Shown piece after piece: positions 1 through 5,490 of a DNA stretch of 6,487 bases. Both the position numbers and the translations under genes were made by a program. The stretch's first letter is position 1. Every line of letters begins with the position of its first letter. This stretch comes from Burkholderiaceae bacterium (GTDB lineage Bacteria; Pseudomonadota; Gammaproteobacteria; Burkholderiales; Burkholderiaceae_C): contig JAFMJA010000156.1 of assembly GCA_017853735.1 (NCBI GenBank), positions 1 to 6,487 of the forward strand. The letters are read 5' to 3'. Under the pieces are notes generated by a model. That model saw nothing but the letters and a program-made list of their open reading frames with translations, did no database searches and was not told where the DNA came from.

Positions 1-563
1 CGGCGGTGGTCGCTGCCGTCTATGCCTTGCTGGTCTCGCTCCTGATCTACCGGGAACTCAAGATAGCGCAGTTGCTGCCACTCTTTGTGGCCGCAGCCAA
101 AACCAGTGCGGTGGTGATGTTCCTGGTGGCGGCGGCCATGGTGTCGGCCTGGCTGATTACGGTGGCCAACCTGCCAGGGCAGCTGGTGGAACTGCTGCAA
201 CCCCTGCTCGATAGCCCCAGGCTGCTGCTGGTGGCGATCATGTTGATCACCATCATCGTGGGCACCGCACTGGATATGACGCCCACCATCCTGCTACTCA
301 CCCCGGTGCTGATGCCTGTGGTGAAAGCCGCTGGCATTGACCCGGTGTATTTTGGCGTGCTGTTCATGATCAACAACGCCATTGGCCTGATCACCCCTCC
401 GGTGGGCACCGTGCTCAACACCGTTGCAGGTGTCGGCAAGGTCAGCATGGACGAGGTCACCCGTGGTGTCATGCCATTCATGCTGGCGCAATTTGGGGTG
501 CTGTTCCTGCTGGTGGCATTTCCCCAACTGGTCATGGTGCCGGCGCGCTGGCTCTATGGATAA
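1..563 (+). CDS. dctM: TRAP transporter large permease DctM, C-terminal part (5' end outside window)
   Basis: This is the large inner-membrane subunit of a tripartite ATP-independent periplasmic (TRAP) transporter, which uses an ion gradient to import a carboxylate delivered by its DctP receptor. The reading frame is open from base 3, so the gene continues upstream. A GTG at 6 is not a credible start, because the preceding residues already look like the family's internal Ala-rich helix. About 186 residues are visible out of roughly 425 usual for DctM. Several hydrophobic segments are seen. The family signature runs L-D-M-T-P-T-I-L (codons around 271-294), then G-I-D-P-V-Y-F-G-V and N-A-I-G-L-I-T-P-P-V-G (about 376-408), and ends with a last hydrophobic helix before TAA at 561-563. 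The receptor gene follows 88 nt downstream, and the small permease DctQ would be expected upstream. Family assignment is firm; substrate is unknown. The symbol is a family name only. Confidence 0.95.
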   Translation, partial: AVVAAVYALLVSLLIYRELKIAQLLPLFVAAAKTSAVVMFLVAAAMVSAWLITVANLPGQLVELLQPLLDSPRLLLVAIMLITIIVGTALDMTPTILLLTPVLMPVVKAAGIDPVYFGVLFMINNAIGLITPPVGTVLNTVAGVGKVSMDEVTRGVMPFMLAQFGVLFLLVAFPQLVMVPARWLYG

Positions 564-576
564 AAACTTTATTCCC

Positions 577-605
577 ACCGGGTCGATCGGGTACGCCGAT
601 CCGGT
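577..605 (+). promoter_or_regulatory. Possible small hairpin between dctM and dctP
   Basis: GATCGG (585-590) and CCGATC (596-601) form a perfect 6-bp stem around a 5-nt loop. ACCG (577-580) can pair with CGGT (602-605) if a 4-nt bulge is allowed. A run of five T lies at 612-616, six bases beyond the outer stem. This is too far and too weak for a classical intrinsic terminator, so I read it as a possible processing or partial-termination element that could uncouple receptor from permease expression. It may also be chance in GC-rich DNA. Confidence 0.3.
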
Positions 606-639
606 AATGGATTTTTAAGCGTATGCCAACTTACTGACT

Positions 640-643
640 GGAG
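640..643 (+). promoter_or_regulatory. Ribosome binding site of dctP
   Basis: GGAG lies 8 nt before the ATG at 652 and fixes that start over the internal ATG at codon 6. Confidence 0.7.
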
Positions 644-651
644 ACTTTTTC

Positions 652-1644
652 ATGAAGCGATTGTTGATGAAAACCGTATTGGCATCCATGGTGCTGCTTG
701 CTGTGGGCGCCAGCGCACAGGAGCGCACCATCAAGTTTGCCACCCAAAACCCCAAAGGACATCCGATCGTGATGGGCATGGAAAAGTTTGCCGAGCTGGT
801 GGCAGCCAATTCAGCAGGCAAGATCAAGGTCAATCTTTTCCCGGGTGGTGCGCTGGGAAGTGATCAGGCCAATGTTTCAGCCCTGCAGGGCGGCACGCTG
901 GAAATGGTCTCGATGAACTCGGGCATTCTGGCCAGCCAGGTGAAAGATTTCGCCGTCTATGACTTCCCATTCCTGTTTGCCAATGCCAAAGAGGCCGACA
1001 CTGTGGTCGATGGCGCTTTTGGCAGCAAGATGCACGCCAAGCTGGAAGAAAAAGGCCTGGTCGGTCTGGCCTACTACGAGCTGGGCTTTCGCAGCCTGAC
1101 CAACAGCCGCCGTCCGATCAACAAGGTCAGCGATATCGAAGGCCTGAAATTACGTGTGATTCCCAACCCGATCAATGTGGACTGGGTCAAGGCGCTGGGT
1201 GCCAACCCGACACCGCTGCCTTTCCCGGAGGTTTATGCGGCGCTGGAACAAAAAGCCATTGATGGCCAGGAAAACCCGGTCACCGTGATCAATGCCAACA
1301 AGTTCTATGAGGTACAGAAAAATCTGGCACTGACCAATCACCAGTACAACCCGCAATCCGTGCTGATCAGCAAAAAGTTCTGGGACAGCCTGTCGGCTGC
1401 TGAAAAGCAGGTGCTCAAGTCTGCGGCGCAAGAGTCTGCCAAGTACCAGCGCGAGCAGGCGCGCGGGCAGGTGGCCGGTGCTCTGGACAACCTGAAGAAA
1501 AATGGCATGGCGGTGACCGAGTTGCCCGCACCGGAAATGACGATCCTGCGCGAGAAGATGAAACCGGTGATCGCCAAACATGGTGAGCCGATCGCAGCAA
1601 CCGTGGCGGAATTGCAGGCCGAACTGGCCAAGCTACGCAAATAA
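652..1644 (+). CDS. dctP: TRAP transporter periplasmic substrate-binding protein, DctP family
   Basis: This is the periplasmic receptor that captures the substrate and hands it to the DctQM membrane complex. The 330-residue length is normal for the family. The N-terminus is a Sec signal peptide: basic M-K-R, a hydrophobic core to about residue 19, and a likely cut after A-S-A (residues 20-22). The mature protein starts with a strand T-I-K-F-A and then N-P-K-G-H-P. Other family marks are N-L-F-P-G-G-A-L-G (61-69), Y-E-L-G-F-R (142-147), the signature G-L-K-L-R-V (164-169) whose Arg168 should form the salt bridge to the ligand carboxylate, and D-G-Q-E-N-P (204-209). The gene lies 88 nt after dctM and 60 nt before the AroE-like gene on the same strand, so the three probably form an operon. 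Receptor genes usually lie before the permeases, so the M-then-P order is a mild variant. The ligand is probably an organic acid; its identity cannot be read from the sequence. Confidence 0.95.
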   Translation: MKRLLMKTVLASMVLLAVGASAQERTIKFATQNPKGHPIVMGMEKFAELVAANSAGKIKVNLFPGGALGSDQANVSALQGGTLEMVSMNSGILASQVKDFAVYDFPFLFANAKEADTVVDGAFGSKMHAKLEEKGLVGLAYYELGFRSLTNSRRPINKVSDIEGLKLRVIPNPINVDWVKALGANPTPLPFPEVYAALEQKAIDGQENPVTVINANKFYEVQKNLALTNHQYNPQSVLISKKFWDSLSAAEKQVLKSAAQESAKYQREQARGQVAGALDNLKKNGMAVTELPAPEMTILREKMKPVIAKHGEPIAATVAELQAELAKLRK

Positions 1645-1660
1645 TCTGGCGCCTCGTTCA

Positions 1661-1688
1661 GCGGAGTTGTGCCGGCGCGCAACTCCGC
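1661..1688 (+). promoter_or_regulatory. Strong inter-cistronic hairpin between dctP and the AroE-like gene
   Basis: GCGGAGTTGTGC (1661-1672) and GCGCAACTCCGC (1677-1688) form a 12-bp stem with a single G-U wobble around the tetraloop CGGC. The hairpin starts 16 nt after the dctP stop and ends 16 nt before the next ATG. The following bases contain only AATTT and GTTTT, not a continuous T-run, so full intrinsic termination is doubtful. A 3'-end stabiliser of the abundant receptor message, or a partial terminator that lowers downstream expression, fits better. The pairing is directly visible; the function is inferred. Confidence 0.6.
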
Positions 1689-1704
1689 AATTTGAAAGTT
1701 TTCC

Positions 1705-2550
1705 ATGATTGATGGCAACACCGAAATCATTGCCCATATTGGTTACCCGACCTTTAGTTTCAAATCGCCTGAGATCTACAACCCCTACTTCGAGCAGGCC
1801 GGAATCAATGCGGTGGTGGTGCCCATGGGGTGCCAGGCGGCCGACTATCCCGCTTTTCTCAAGGCGGTCTTCAGGCTGACCAATATCCGTGGCGCGCTGA
1901 TCACCATGCCGCACAAGGTGGTGACAGTGGACCTGCTGGACGAAGTGTCCCCCATGGTGCGTGTAGCCGGAGCGTGCAATGCAGTCAAGCGTCTGCCCGA
2001 TGGTCGCCTGGTGGGCGACATGTTTGACGGCGCGGGCTTTGTGCGCAGCGTGCAACGCCAGGGCGTGCCGGTGGCTGGGCTGAGTGCATTGGTGGTGGGT
2101 TGCGGCGGTGTGGGTGCAGCCATTGCGGCATCCTTGGCTGCGGCGGGCCTTGCCCGCATGGGCTTGTATGACATCAATGCGGCCAGCCAACAGGCATTGG
2201 CTGCACGCCTGAAAGACAACTATCCCGGTATCCAAGTCGATACCGGCAGCAAGGACCCGCAGGGCTATGAGCTGGTGGTCAACGCCACCCCCTTGGGCAT
2301 GAACGCCAATGACCCCTTGCCCATGGATGTGAGCCGGCTGTCACCCAAGACCTTTGTGGGCGAGGTGGTCATGGCCGCCGAGGTCACGCCCTTTCTGGCA
2401 GCTGCGCGTGCGCGTGGTTGCCGCACCCAGGTGGGCTCAGACATGCTGTATGAGCAAATACCGGCCTACCTGGAATTTTTCAACCTTCAATCGACCAGCG
2501 CAGAGCATTTGCGTTCCCTGGCCATGGTCAGGCCTAGCGCCCTCGCATGA
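1705..2550 (+). CDS. Shikimate/quinate dehydrogenase family oxidoreductase (AroE-like) with divergent substrate pocket
   Basis: This is an NAD(P)-dependent dehydrogenase of the AroE/YdiB superfamily, 281 residues, the usual length. The N-terminal substrate domain ends near residue 115. A Rossmann domain follows with the loop V-G-C-G-G-V-G (131-137), then V-N-A-T-P-L-G-M (192-199). The catalytic pair is kept: Lys71 in I-T-M-P-H-K and Asp108 in G-D-M-F-D-G-A-G-F. Asn92 and Gln251 (M-L-Y-E-Q) also remain. Other AroE ligand residues are changed: the S-x-S motif reads F19-K20-S21, the Asn of N-V-T is Leu65, N-T-D reads M106-F107-D108, and the Tyr of the D-x-x-Y motif is about Met223. The enzyme therefore probably acts on another hydroxy- or oxo-carboxylate, not on shikimate in aromatic synthesis. 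A weak GAAAG site (1694-1698) precedes the ATG by 6 nt. The gene follows a TRAP receptor, which suggests it acts on the imported compound. Family firm, substrate unknown. Confidence 0.9.
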   Translation: MIDGNTEIIAHIGYPTFSFKSPEIYNPYFEQAGINAVVVPMGCQAADYPAFLKAVFRLTNIRGALITMPHKVVTVDLLDEVSPMVRVAGACNAVKRLPDGRLVGDMFDGAGFVRSVQRQGVPVAGLSALVVGCGGVGAAIAASLAAAGLARMGLYDINAASQQALAARLKDNYPGIQVDTGSKDPQGYELVVNATPLGMNANDPLPMDVSRLSPKTFVGEVVMAAEVTPFLAAARARGCRTQVGSDMLYEQIPAYLEFFNLQSTSAEHLRSLAMVRPSALA

Positions 2551-3355
2551 AATAGAGCGCGGTCGGCGTGGCATAGCCAATCTGCTGGCGCTGCGCCGGG
2601 TCGGTCACGGCTTGTTCAAACCAGTCGATGGTGCTCTGATAGGTGGTGGACTCCACGCCGACAAACGGGCAGTCGCTGGCCCAGAGCAGGCGCTCAGGCC
2701 CGATCGCAGCAAGCAATTCGCGGGCGTAAGCCAGGGTGTCTCCCTGCAAACGATAGCCGGCTGATAACTTGACCCAGCAGCGCCCGCTCTGTGCGGCGCG
2801 AAGAACTGCCTGAAAGCCTTCGCATGCAATGCCTTTTTGCGGGTCGGGCCGCGCCATGTGGTCGAGCACGATCTTGACGCCTGAGTTCAGCAAGGCGGGT
2901 AAGACCTGTGGGATGCGCGGTCCGTCCAGGTGCAGGTGAACATGCCAGTCCATGTCAGCCAGCCGGTAGAGAAATTTTCGATAGTCCCAGCTGCTCAGGT
3001 CGGGCAGCTGGCTCAGGCTGATGAAGGGCAGGCGCACCCCAACAATGCCGGCACCGTCAAGCGCTTGGAGTTCCATCTGGCTCACCTTGTGGGGCTCCAG
3101 AATGGCTGTACCGCGCCAATGGGCCCGGCTGCTGAGGGTCTGGACAATGTAGTCGTTGTAGTCGCCCCAGGGGCTGGCTGCGGCAATCACGCATTGCTGC
3201 ACGCCATGCTGGGTCAGGGTGCTCTCCAGCTGCTGGGCGGTGAAGGAGTAGTCAGGGCTGTGCCGCGGATTGGGCAGCAGGGGCATGTCCTGCTTGAAGA
3301 CATGCACATGGCTGTCGATCAGAGCGTAACTGCGGGGCGTGTTGGTGCTGGTCAT
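2534..3355 (-). CDS. Amidohydrolase-2 family protein (LigI-like, putative lactone hydrolase)
   Basis: This is a 273-residue cytoplasmic TIM-barrel hydrolase of the amidohydrolase-2 group, which includes 2-pyrone-4,6-dicarboxylate lactonase LigI and related lactonases and decarboxylases. No signal peptide is present. Family marks in order: the strand-1 motif D14-S-H16-V-H18, G-V-R (106-108), the His-rich strand W-H-V-H-L-H (137-142), L-D-H-M-A-R-P with His166 (164-170), V-K-L-S-A-G-Y-R (195-202), and the strand-8 segment L-L-W-A-S-D228-C-P-F, where Asp228 is the expected general base. The common D-W-P-H ending is D-C-P-F here, which points to a different substrate from that of the second hydrolase in the window. 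The ATG lies 15 nt after the stop of the upstream Bug gene with only a weak AGG site, so the two are probably co-transcribed and perhaps coupled. Its last 17 bases overlap the end of the convergent AroE-like gene. Substrate not determinable. Confidence 0.9.
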   Translation of the reverse strand: MTSTNTPRSYALIDSHVHVFKQDMPLLPNPRHSPDYSFTAQQLESTLTQHGVQQCVIAAASPWGDYNDYIVQTLSSRAHWRGTAILEPHKVSQMELQALDGAGIVGVRLPFISLSQLPDLSSWDYRKFLYRLADMDWHVHLHLDGPRIPQVLPALLNSGVKIVLDHMARPDPQKGIACEGFQAVLRAAQSGRCWVKLSAGYRLQGDTLAYARELLAAIGPERLLWASDCPFVGVESTTYQSTIDWFEQAVTDPAQRQQIGYATPTALYFMRGR

Positions 3356-3370
3356 GGTTTGGGCCTGTGT

Positions 3371-4360
3371 TCACTGCGCCTTGATATTGGCCTGCTGAAT
3401 GATCTGCGCCCATTTGGCGGTGTCGCGCTTGAATACGGCGGCCATTTCTTCGGGCGTGCTGGCGCGCGGGCCAGTGCCCAACTCAATCAGCCGGTTTCGC
3501 ACCTCCGGCAAGGCCATGACCTCTTGTATGTGTTTGTTGAGCGTCGCCACAGCGCTGGCCGGCATGCCGGCCGGGCCATACAGCGAATTCCAGCCAGTCA
3601 CCTCGTAGCCCGCCAAGCCAGCCTCCATCACCGTGGGCACATTGGGCAGCCAGGGCGCGCGGGTCGGGCCGGTGGTGGCCAGTACCCGTATTTGCCCGCT
3701 TTGTACCGCACCCTTGAGAGCGGTGTACGACTCAAAGGAAACATCCACATCGTTGCGGATGGTGGCGGTCAGCACCTCGGGGGTGTTCTTGAAAGGGACC
3801 ACCGTGGCATTGATCTTGGCAACTGACTTGAACAGCGCGGCTGAAAGATTTTGTGTGCTGCCCGGGTTGATGCTGCCCAAGTTGAGCGAACGCTGACGCG
3901 ATAATTCGAGCAAGGATTTCAGATCGGTCACCGCACTGTCCTTGCCGGTGACCAGAATCAGGTCGAAATAGGCCACACTGCTGATCGGCGTGAAATCGGT
4001 CTCCGGGTCGTAGTCCAGCTTGAAGAGCGACTTGCCAATGGCAGTGCCATTGGAAAAAACAATCAGGGTATGGCCATCCTTGGGCGCGGCCAGCAGCGCC
4101 TTGGCGGCCACAATGCCACCAGCTCCGGGCCGGTTGTCCACCACCACTTGCTGGCCCAGACGCTCGGCCAGTTTCTGGCCCACAAAGCGCATGGTGATGT
4201 CGGCCAGTCCGCCCGGCCCAAAGGGAACAATGATCTTGATCGGCTGGCTGGGATAGGTCGCCTGGGCCCAGGCTGCGGGCATGATCGGTGTGAGTGCGCC
4301 GAGCAGAAGGACTTTGCACAAATTGCGTTTGAAGAGATCAGCGAACTGGGCAGCGTTCAT
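3371..4360 (-). CDS. Bug/TctC-family tripartite tricarboxylate transporter substrate-binding protein (minus strand)
   Basis: This is a periplasmic receptor of the tripartite tricarboxylate transporter type, which typically binds organic carboxylates. I place the start at the ATG at 4360-4358, giving 329 residues. The frame is open further upstream, but the signal peptide begins here (basic K-R near residue 11, hydrophobic core 17-30, likely cut after A-W-A at 32), and GAAAG at 4373-4369 sits 8 nt upstream. Family marks: Y-P-S-Q-P-I-K-I-I-V-P-F-G-P-G-G (36-51), D54 in the ligand loop, V-V-V-D-N-R-P-G-A-G-G (72-82), G-H-T-L (96-99), and L-P-N-V-P-T-V-M-E-A-G (238-248). It is first in a unit with the amidohydrolase 15 nt downstream, and divergent from a second Bug gene. 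No TctA/TctB membrane subunits are in the window, as for many orphan Bug proteins, so it may use a permease encoded elsewhere or act in sensing. Confidence 0.93.
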   Translation of the reverse strand: MNAAQFADLFKRNLCKVLLLGALTPIMPAAWAQATYPSQPIKIIVPFGPGGLADITMRFVGQKLAERLGQQVVVDNRPGAGGIVAAKALLAAPKDGHTLIVFSNGTAIGKSLFKLDYDPETDFTPISSVAYFDLILVTGKDSAVTDLKSLLELSRQRSLNLGSINPGSTQNLSAALFKSVAKINATVVPFKNTPEVLTATIRNDVDVSFESYTALKGAVQSGQIRVLATTGPTRAPWLPNVPTVMEAGLAGYEVTGWNSLYGPAGMPASAVATLNKHIQEVMALPEVRNRLIELGTGPRASTPEEMAAVFKRDTAKWAQIIQQANIKAQ

Positions 4361-4380
4361 GTCATGGGCTTTCAAAATAG

Positions 4381-4390
4381 CTGAATTCAG
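4381..4390. repeat. Perfect 10-bp palindrome CTGAATTCAG
   Basis: CTGAATTCAG is its own reverse complement. It lies 20 nt upstream of the minus-strand Bug start codon, just upstream of that gene's ribosome binding site, where a regulator could block transcription. It could equally be chance. Confidence 0.35.
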
Positions 4391-4446
4391 AATGGGTTCC
4401 AACAAAAATGCCAGGTGATTGGCGCATGGATGGTAGCAAACACAGC

Positions 4447-4476
4447 ATTCAAGGCGCGCCGTCTGAGGCCTTGCAT
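4447..4476. promoter_or_regulatory. Imperfect inverted repeat, candidate operator
   Basis: ATTCAAGGC (4447-4455) and GCCTTGCAT (4468-4476) are reverse complements at 8 of 9 positions, with 12 nt between them. The arm centres are 21 bp apart, two helical turns, as expected for a dimeric regulator. The right arm abuts the TACAAT -10 candidate of the plus-strand Bug gene. Operator function is inferred. Confidence 0.4.
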
Positions 4477-4501
4477 ACAATCAGCCGCACCCCGGTGCAT
4501 C

Positions 4502-4506
4502 AGGAG
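4502..4506 (+). promoter_or_regulatory. Ribosome binding site deciding the start of the plus-strand Bug gene
   Basis: AGGAG lies 6 nt before the ATG at 4513. It selects this start over the in-frame ATG at 4408, which would add 35 residues with no family character in front of the signal peptide. Confidence 0.8.
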
Positions 4507-4512
4507 TTCTGC

Positions 4513-5490
4513 ATGAAGTTTTTTTTCTTACAACCCATCAGGGCCACGATCGGCGTTGTTTTCTTGACGCTGCTGTCCTTGGTGGCCAGCGCCGCCTACC
4601 CTGACAAGCCGATCAAGCTGGTGGTGCCTTTTCCCGCCGGGGGCACGGTGGACAAGGTGGCGCGCATGACCGCCACCCAGCTTGGGCAGTTGCTATCCAC
4701 TCAGGTGGTGGTGGAAAACGCCCCTGGGGCTGGAGGTTCGGTGGCTGCCACGCGGGTGGTCAAGGCCGCGCCCGATGGCTACACCCTGTTGTTCACCACG
4801 CCCAACCACACCATCAATCCCGCGATTTATGCCAGCTTGCCCTTTGATACCGAGAAAGACTTTGCCCCGGTTTCGCTGGTAGCTGAAATCCCAGAATTGC
4901 TGGTGGCGCACGCGGGCCAGCCCTTCAACAGCTTTGCCGAGTTTGTGGCCTACGCCCGGGCCAACCCCGGCAAGCTCAACTATTCCTCGGCCGGAAATGG
5001 CACCTTGCCGCATATCACCATGGAACTGTTGCTGCAAAAGCTCAATATCAATGTCACCCACATTCCCTACAAGGGCGCTGCCCCAGCTCTCAATGACCTG
5101 CTCGCCGGCGTGGTGGCGCTCAAGTACGACACCATCGCCACTGCCACCCAGCACATCAAATCGGGCAAGCTCAAGCCCCTGGCCATCGCCAGCCTGAAGC
5201 GCTCGCCACTGATGCCGCAGGTACCTACTGTGGACGAACTGGGGGCGCCGGGCTACCAGGGCATTCTCTGGATGGGCATTCTGGCGCCTGCTGGCACCGA
5301 TGCTGCAGCCTTGGCTGCGCTGGCGCGGGCGACGCAAGCCCTGGCCGGTCAGGCCGATTACCAGCGGCAGCTCGACGCTGAGGGGGTCAACCTGGTCGCT
5401 GGCAGCCCGGCGAGTTTTGCCAAATTGATCTCGACCGAAATCACTCAGTGGAAAGAGGTGGTTGGCAAGTCCGGGCTCAAGGCCAACTGA
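4513..5490 (+). CDS. Bug/TctC-family tripartite tricarboxylate transporter substrate-binding protein (plus strand)
   Basis: This is a second periplasmic Bug-type receptor, 325 residues from the ATG supported by AGGAG. The signal peptide has a hydrophobic core at about residues 12-24 and a likely cut after V-A-S-A (24-27). The mature protein starts Y-P-D-K-P-I-K-L-V-V-P-F-P-A-G-G, with the ligand-loop Asp at 47 (T-V-D-K-V-A-R). Further marks are V-V-V-E-N-A-P-G-A-G-G (65-75), D-G-Y-T-L (88-92), G-N-G-T-L-P-H (161-167), H-I-P-Y-K-G-A-A-P-A-L (183-193) and M-P-Q-V-P-T-V-D-E-L-G (234-244). It resembles the minus-strand Bug clearly but only moderately, so the two are old paralogues and not a recent duplication. 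Codons 3-5 include a run of eight T (4519-4526). Its stop codon TGA shares its last base with the ATG of the following amidohydrolase, so the pair is translationally coupled. No membrane subunits are nearby. Ligand unknown, likely a carboxylate. Confidence 0.94.
   Translation: MKFFFLQPIRATIGVVFLTLLSLVASAAYPDKPIKLVVPFPAGGTVDKVARMTATQLGQLLSTQVVVENAPGAGGSVAATRVVKAAPDGYTLLFTTPNHTINPAIYASLPFDTEKDFAPVSLVAEIPELLVAHAGQPFNSFAEFVAYARANPGKLNYSSAGNGTLPHITMELLLQKLNINVTHIPYKGAAPALNDLLAGVVALKYDTIATATQHIKSGKLKPLAIASLKRSPLMPQVPTVDELGAPGYQGILWMGILAPAGTDAAALAALARATQALAGQADYQRQLDAEGVNLVAGSPASFAKLISTEITQWKEVVGKSGLKAN

Larger units (their letters stand above)
4361..4512. promoter_or_regulatory. Shared divergent control region between the two Bug genes
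   Basis: These 152 bases separate the start codons of two divergent units and must hold both promoters. On the plus strand TACAAT (4476-4481) is a good -10 match, but no good -35 hexamer lies 16-18 nt upstream, which suggests an activator-dependent promoter. I found no convincing minus-strand promoter. The region holds a 10-bp perfect palindrome (4381-4390) near the minus-strand start and an imperfect dyad (4447-4476) touching the plus -10. No regulator gene lies inside the window. Confidence 0.55.

Noticed and set aside
1633..2235. Minus-strand open frame of 200 codons
   Set aside because: It is antisense to the AroE-like gene, rich in His, Ala and Gln, with no domain or plausible ribosome binding site.
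2930..3826. Plus-strand open frame of 298 codons
   Set aside because: It lies antisense to the well-supported amidohydrolase and Bug genes, crosses their junction, and its product has no recognisable family marks. It is a shadow frame of GC-rich coding DNA.
4374..4402. Minus-strand promoter TTGGAA-N17-TATTTT
   Set aside because: Spacing is right, but transcription would start near 4367, downstream of the GAAAG ribosome binding site at 4373-4369, leaving the message almost leaderless.
4451..4460. GGCGCGCC palindrome in the divergent region
   Set aside because: It is an 8-bp GC-only palindrome, common by chance in this base composition, and lies partly in the spacer of the longer dyad without its own support.
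4361..4480. Upstream start of the minus-strand Bug gene at 4480
   Set aside because: It would put 40 extra residues, including Cys-rich unconserved sequence, before a normal signal peptide, and would consume most of the divergent promoter region.
4408..4512. Upstream start of the plus-strand Bug gene at 4408
   Set aside because: The extra 35 residues precede a good signal peptide, and AGGAG at 4502-4506 clearly serves the ATG at 4513.
4693..5337. Minus-strand open frame of 214 codons
   Set aside because: It lies entirely antisense to the plus-strand Bug gene and shows only Gly/Arg/His-rich composition typical of a shadow frame.
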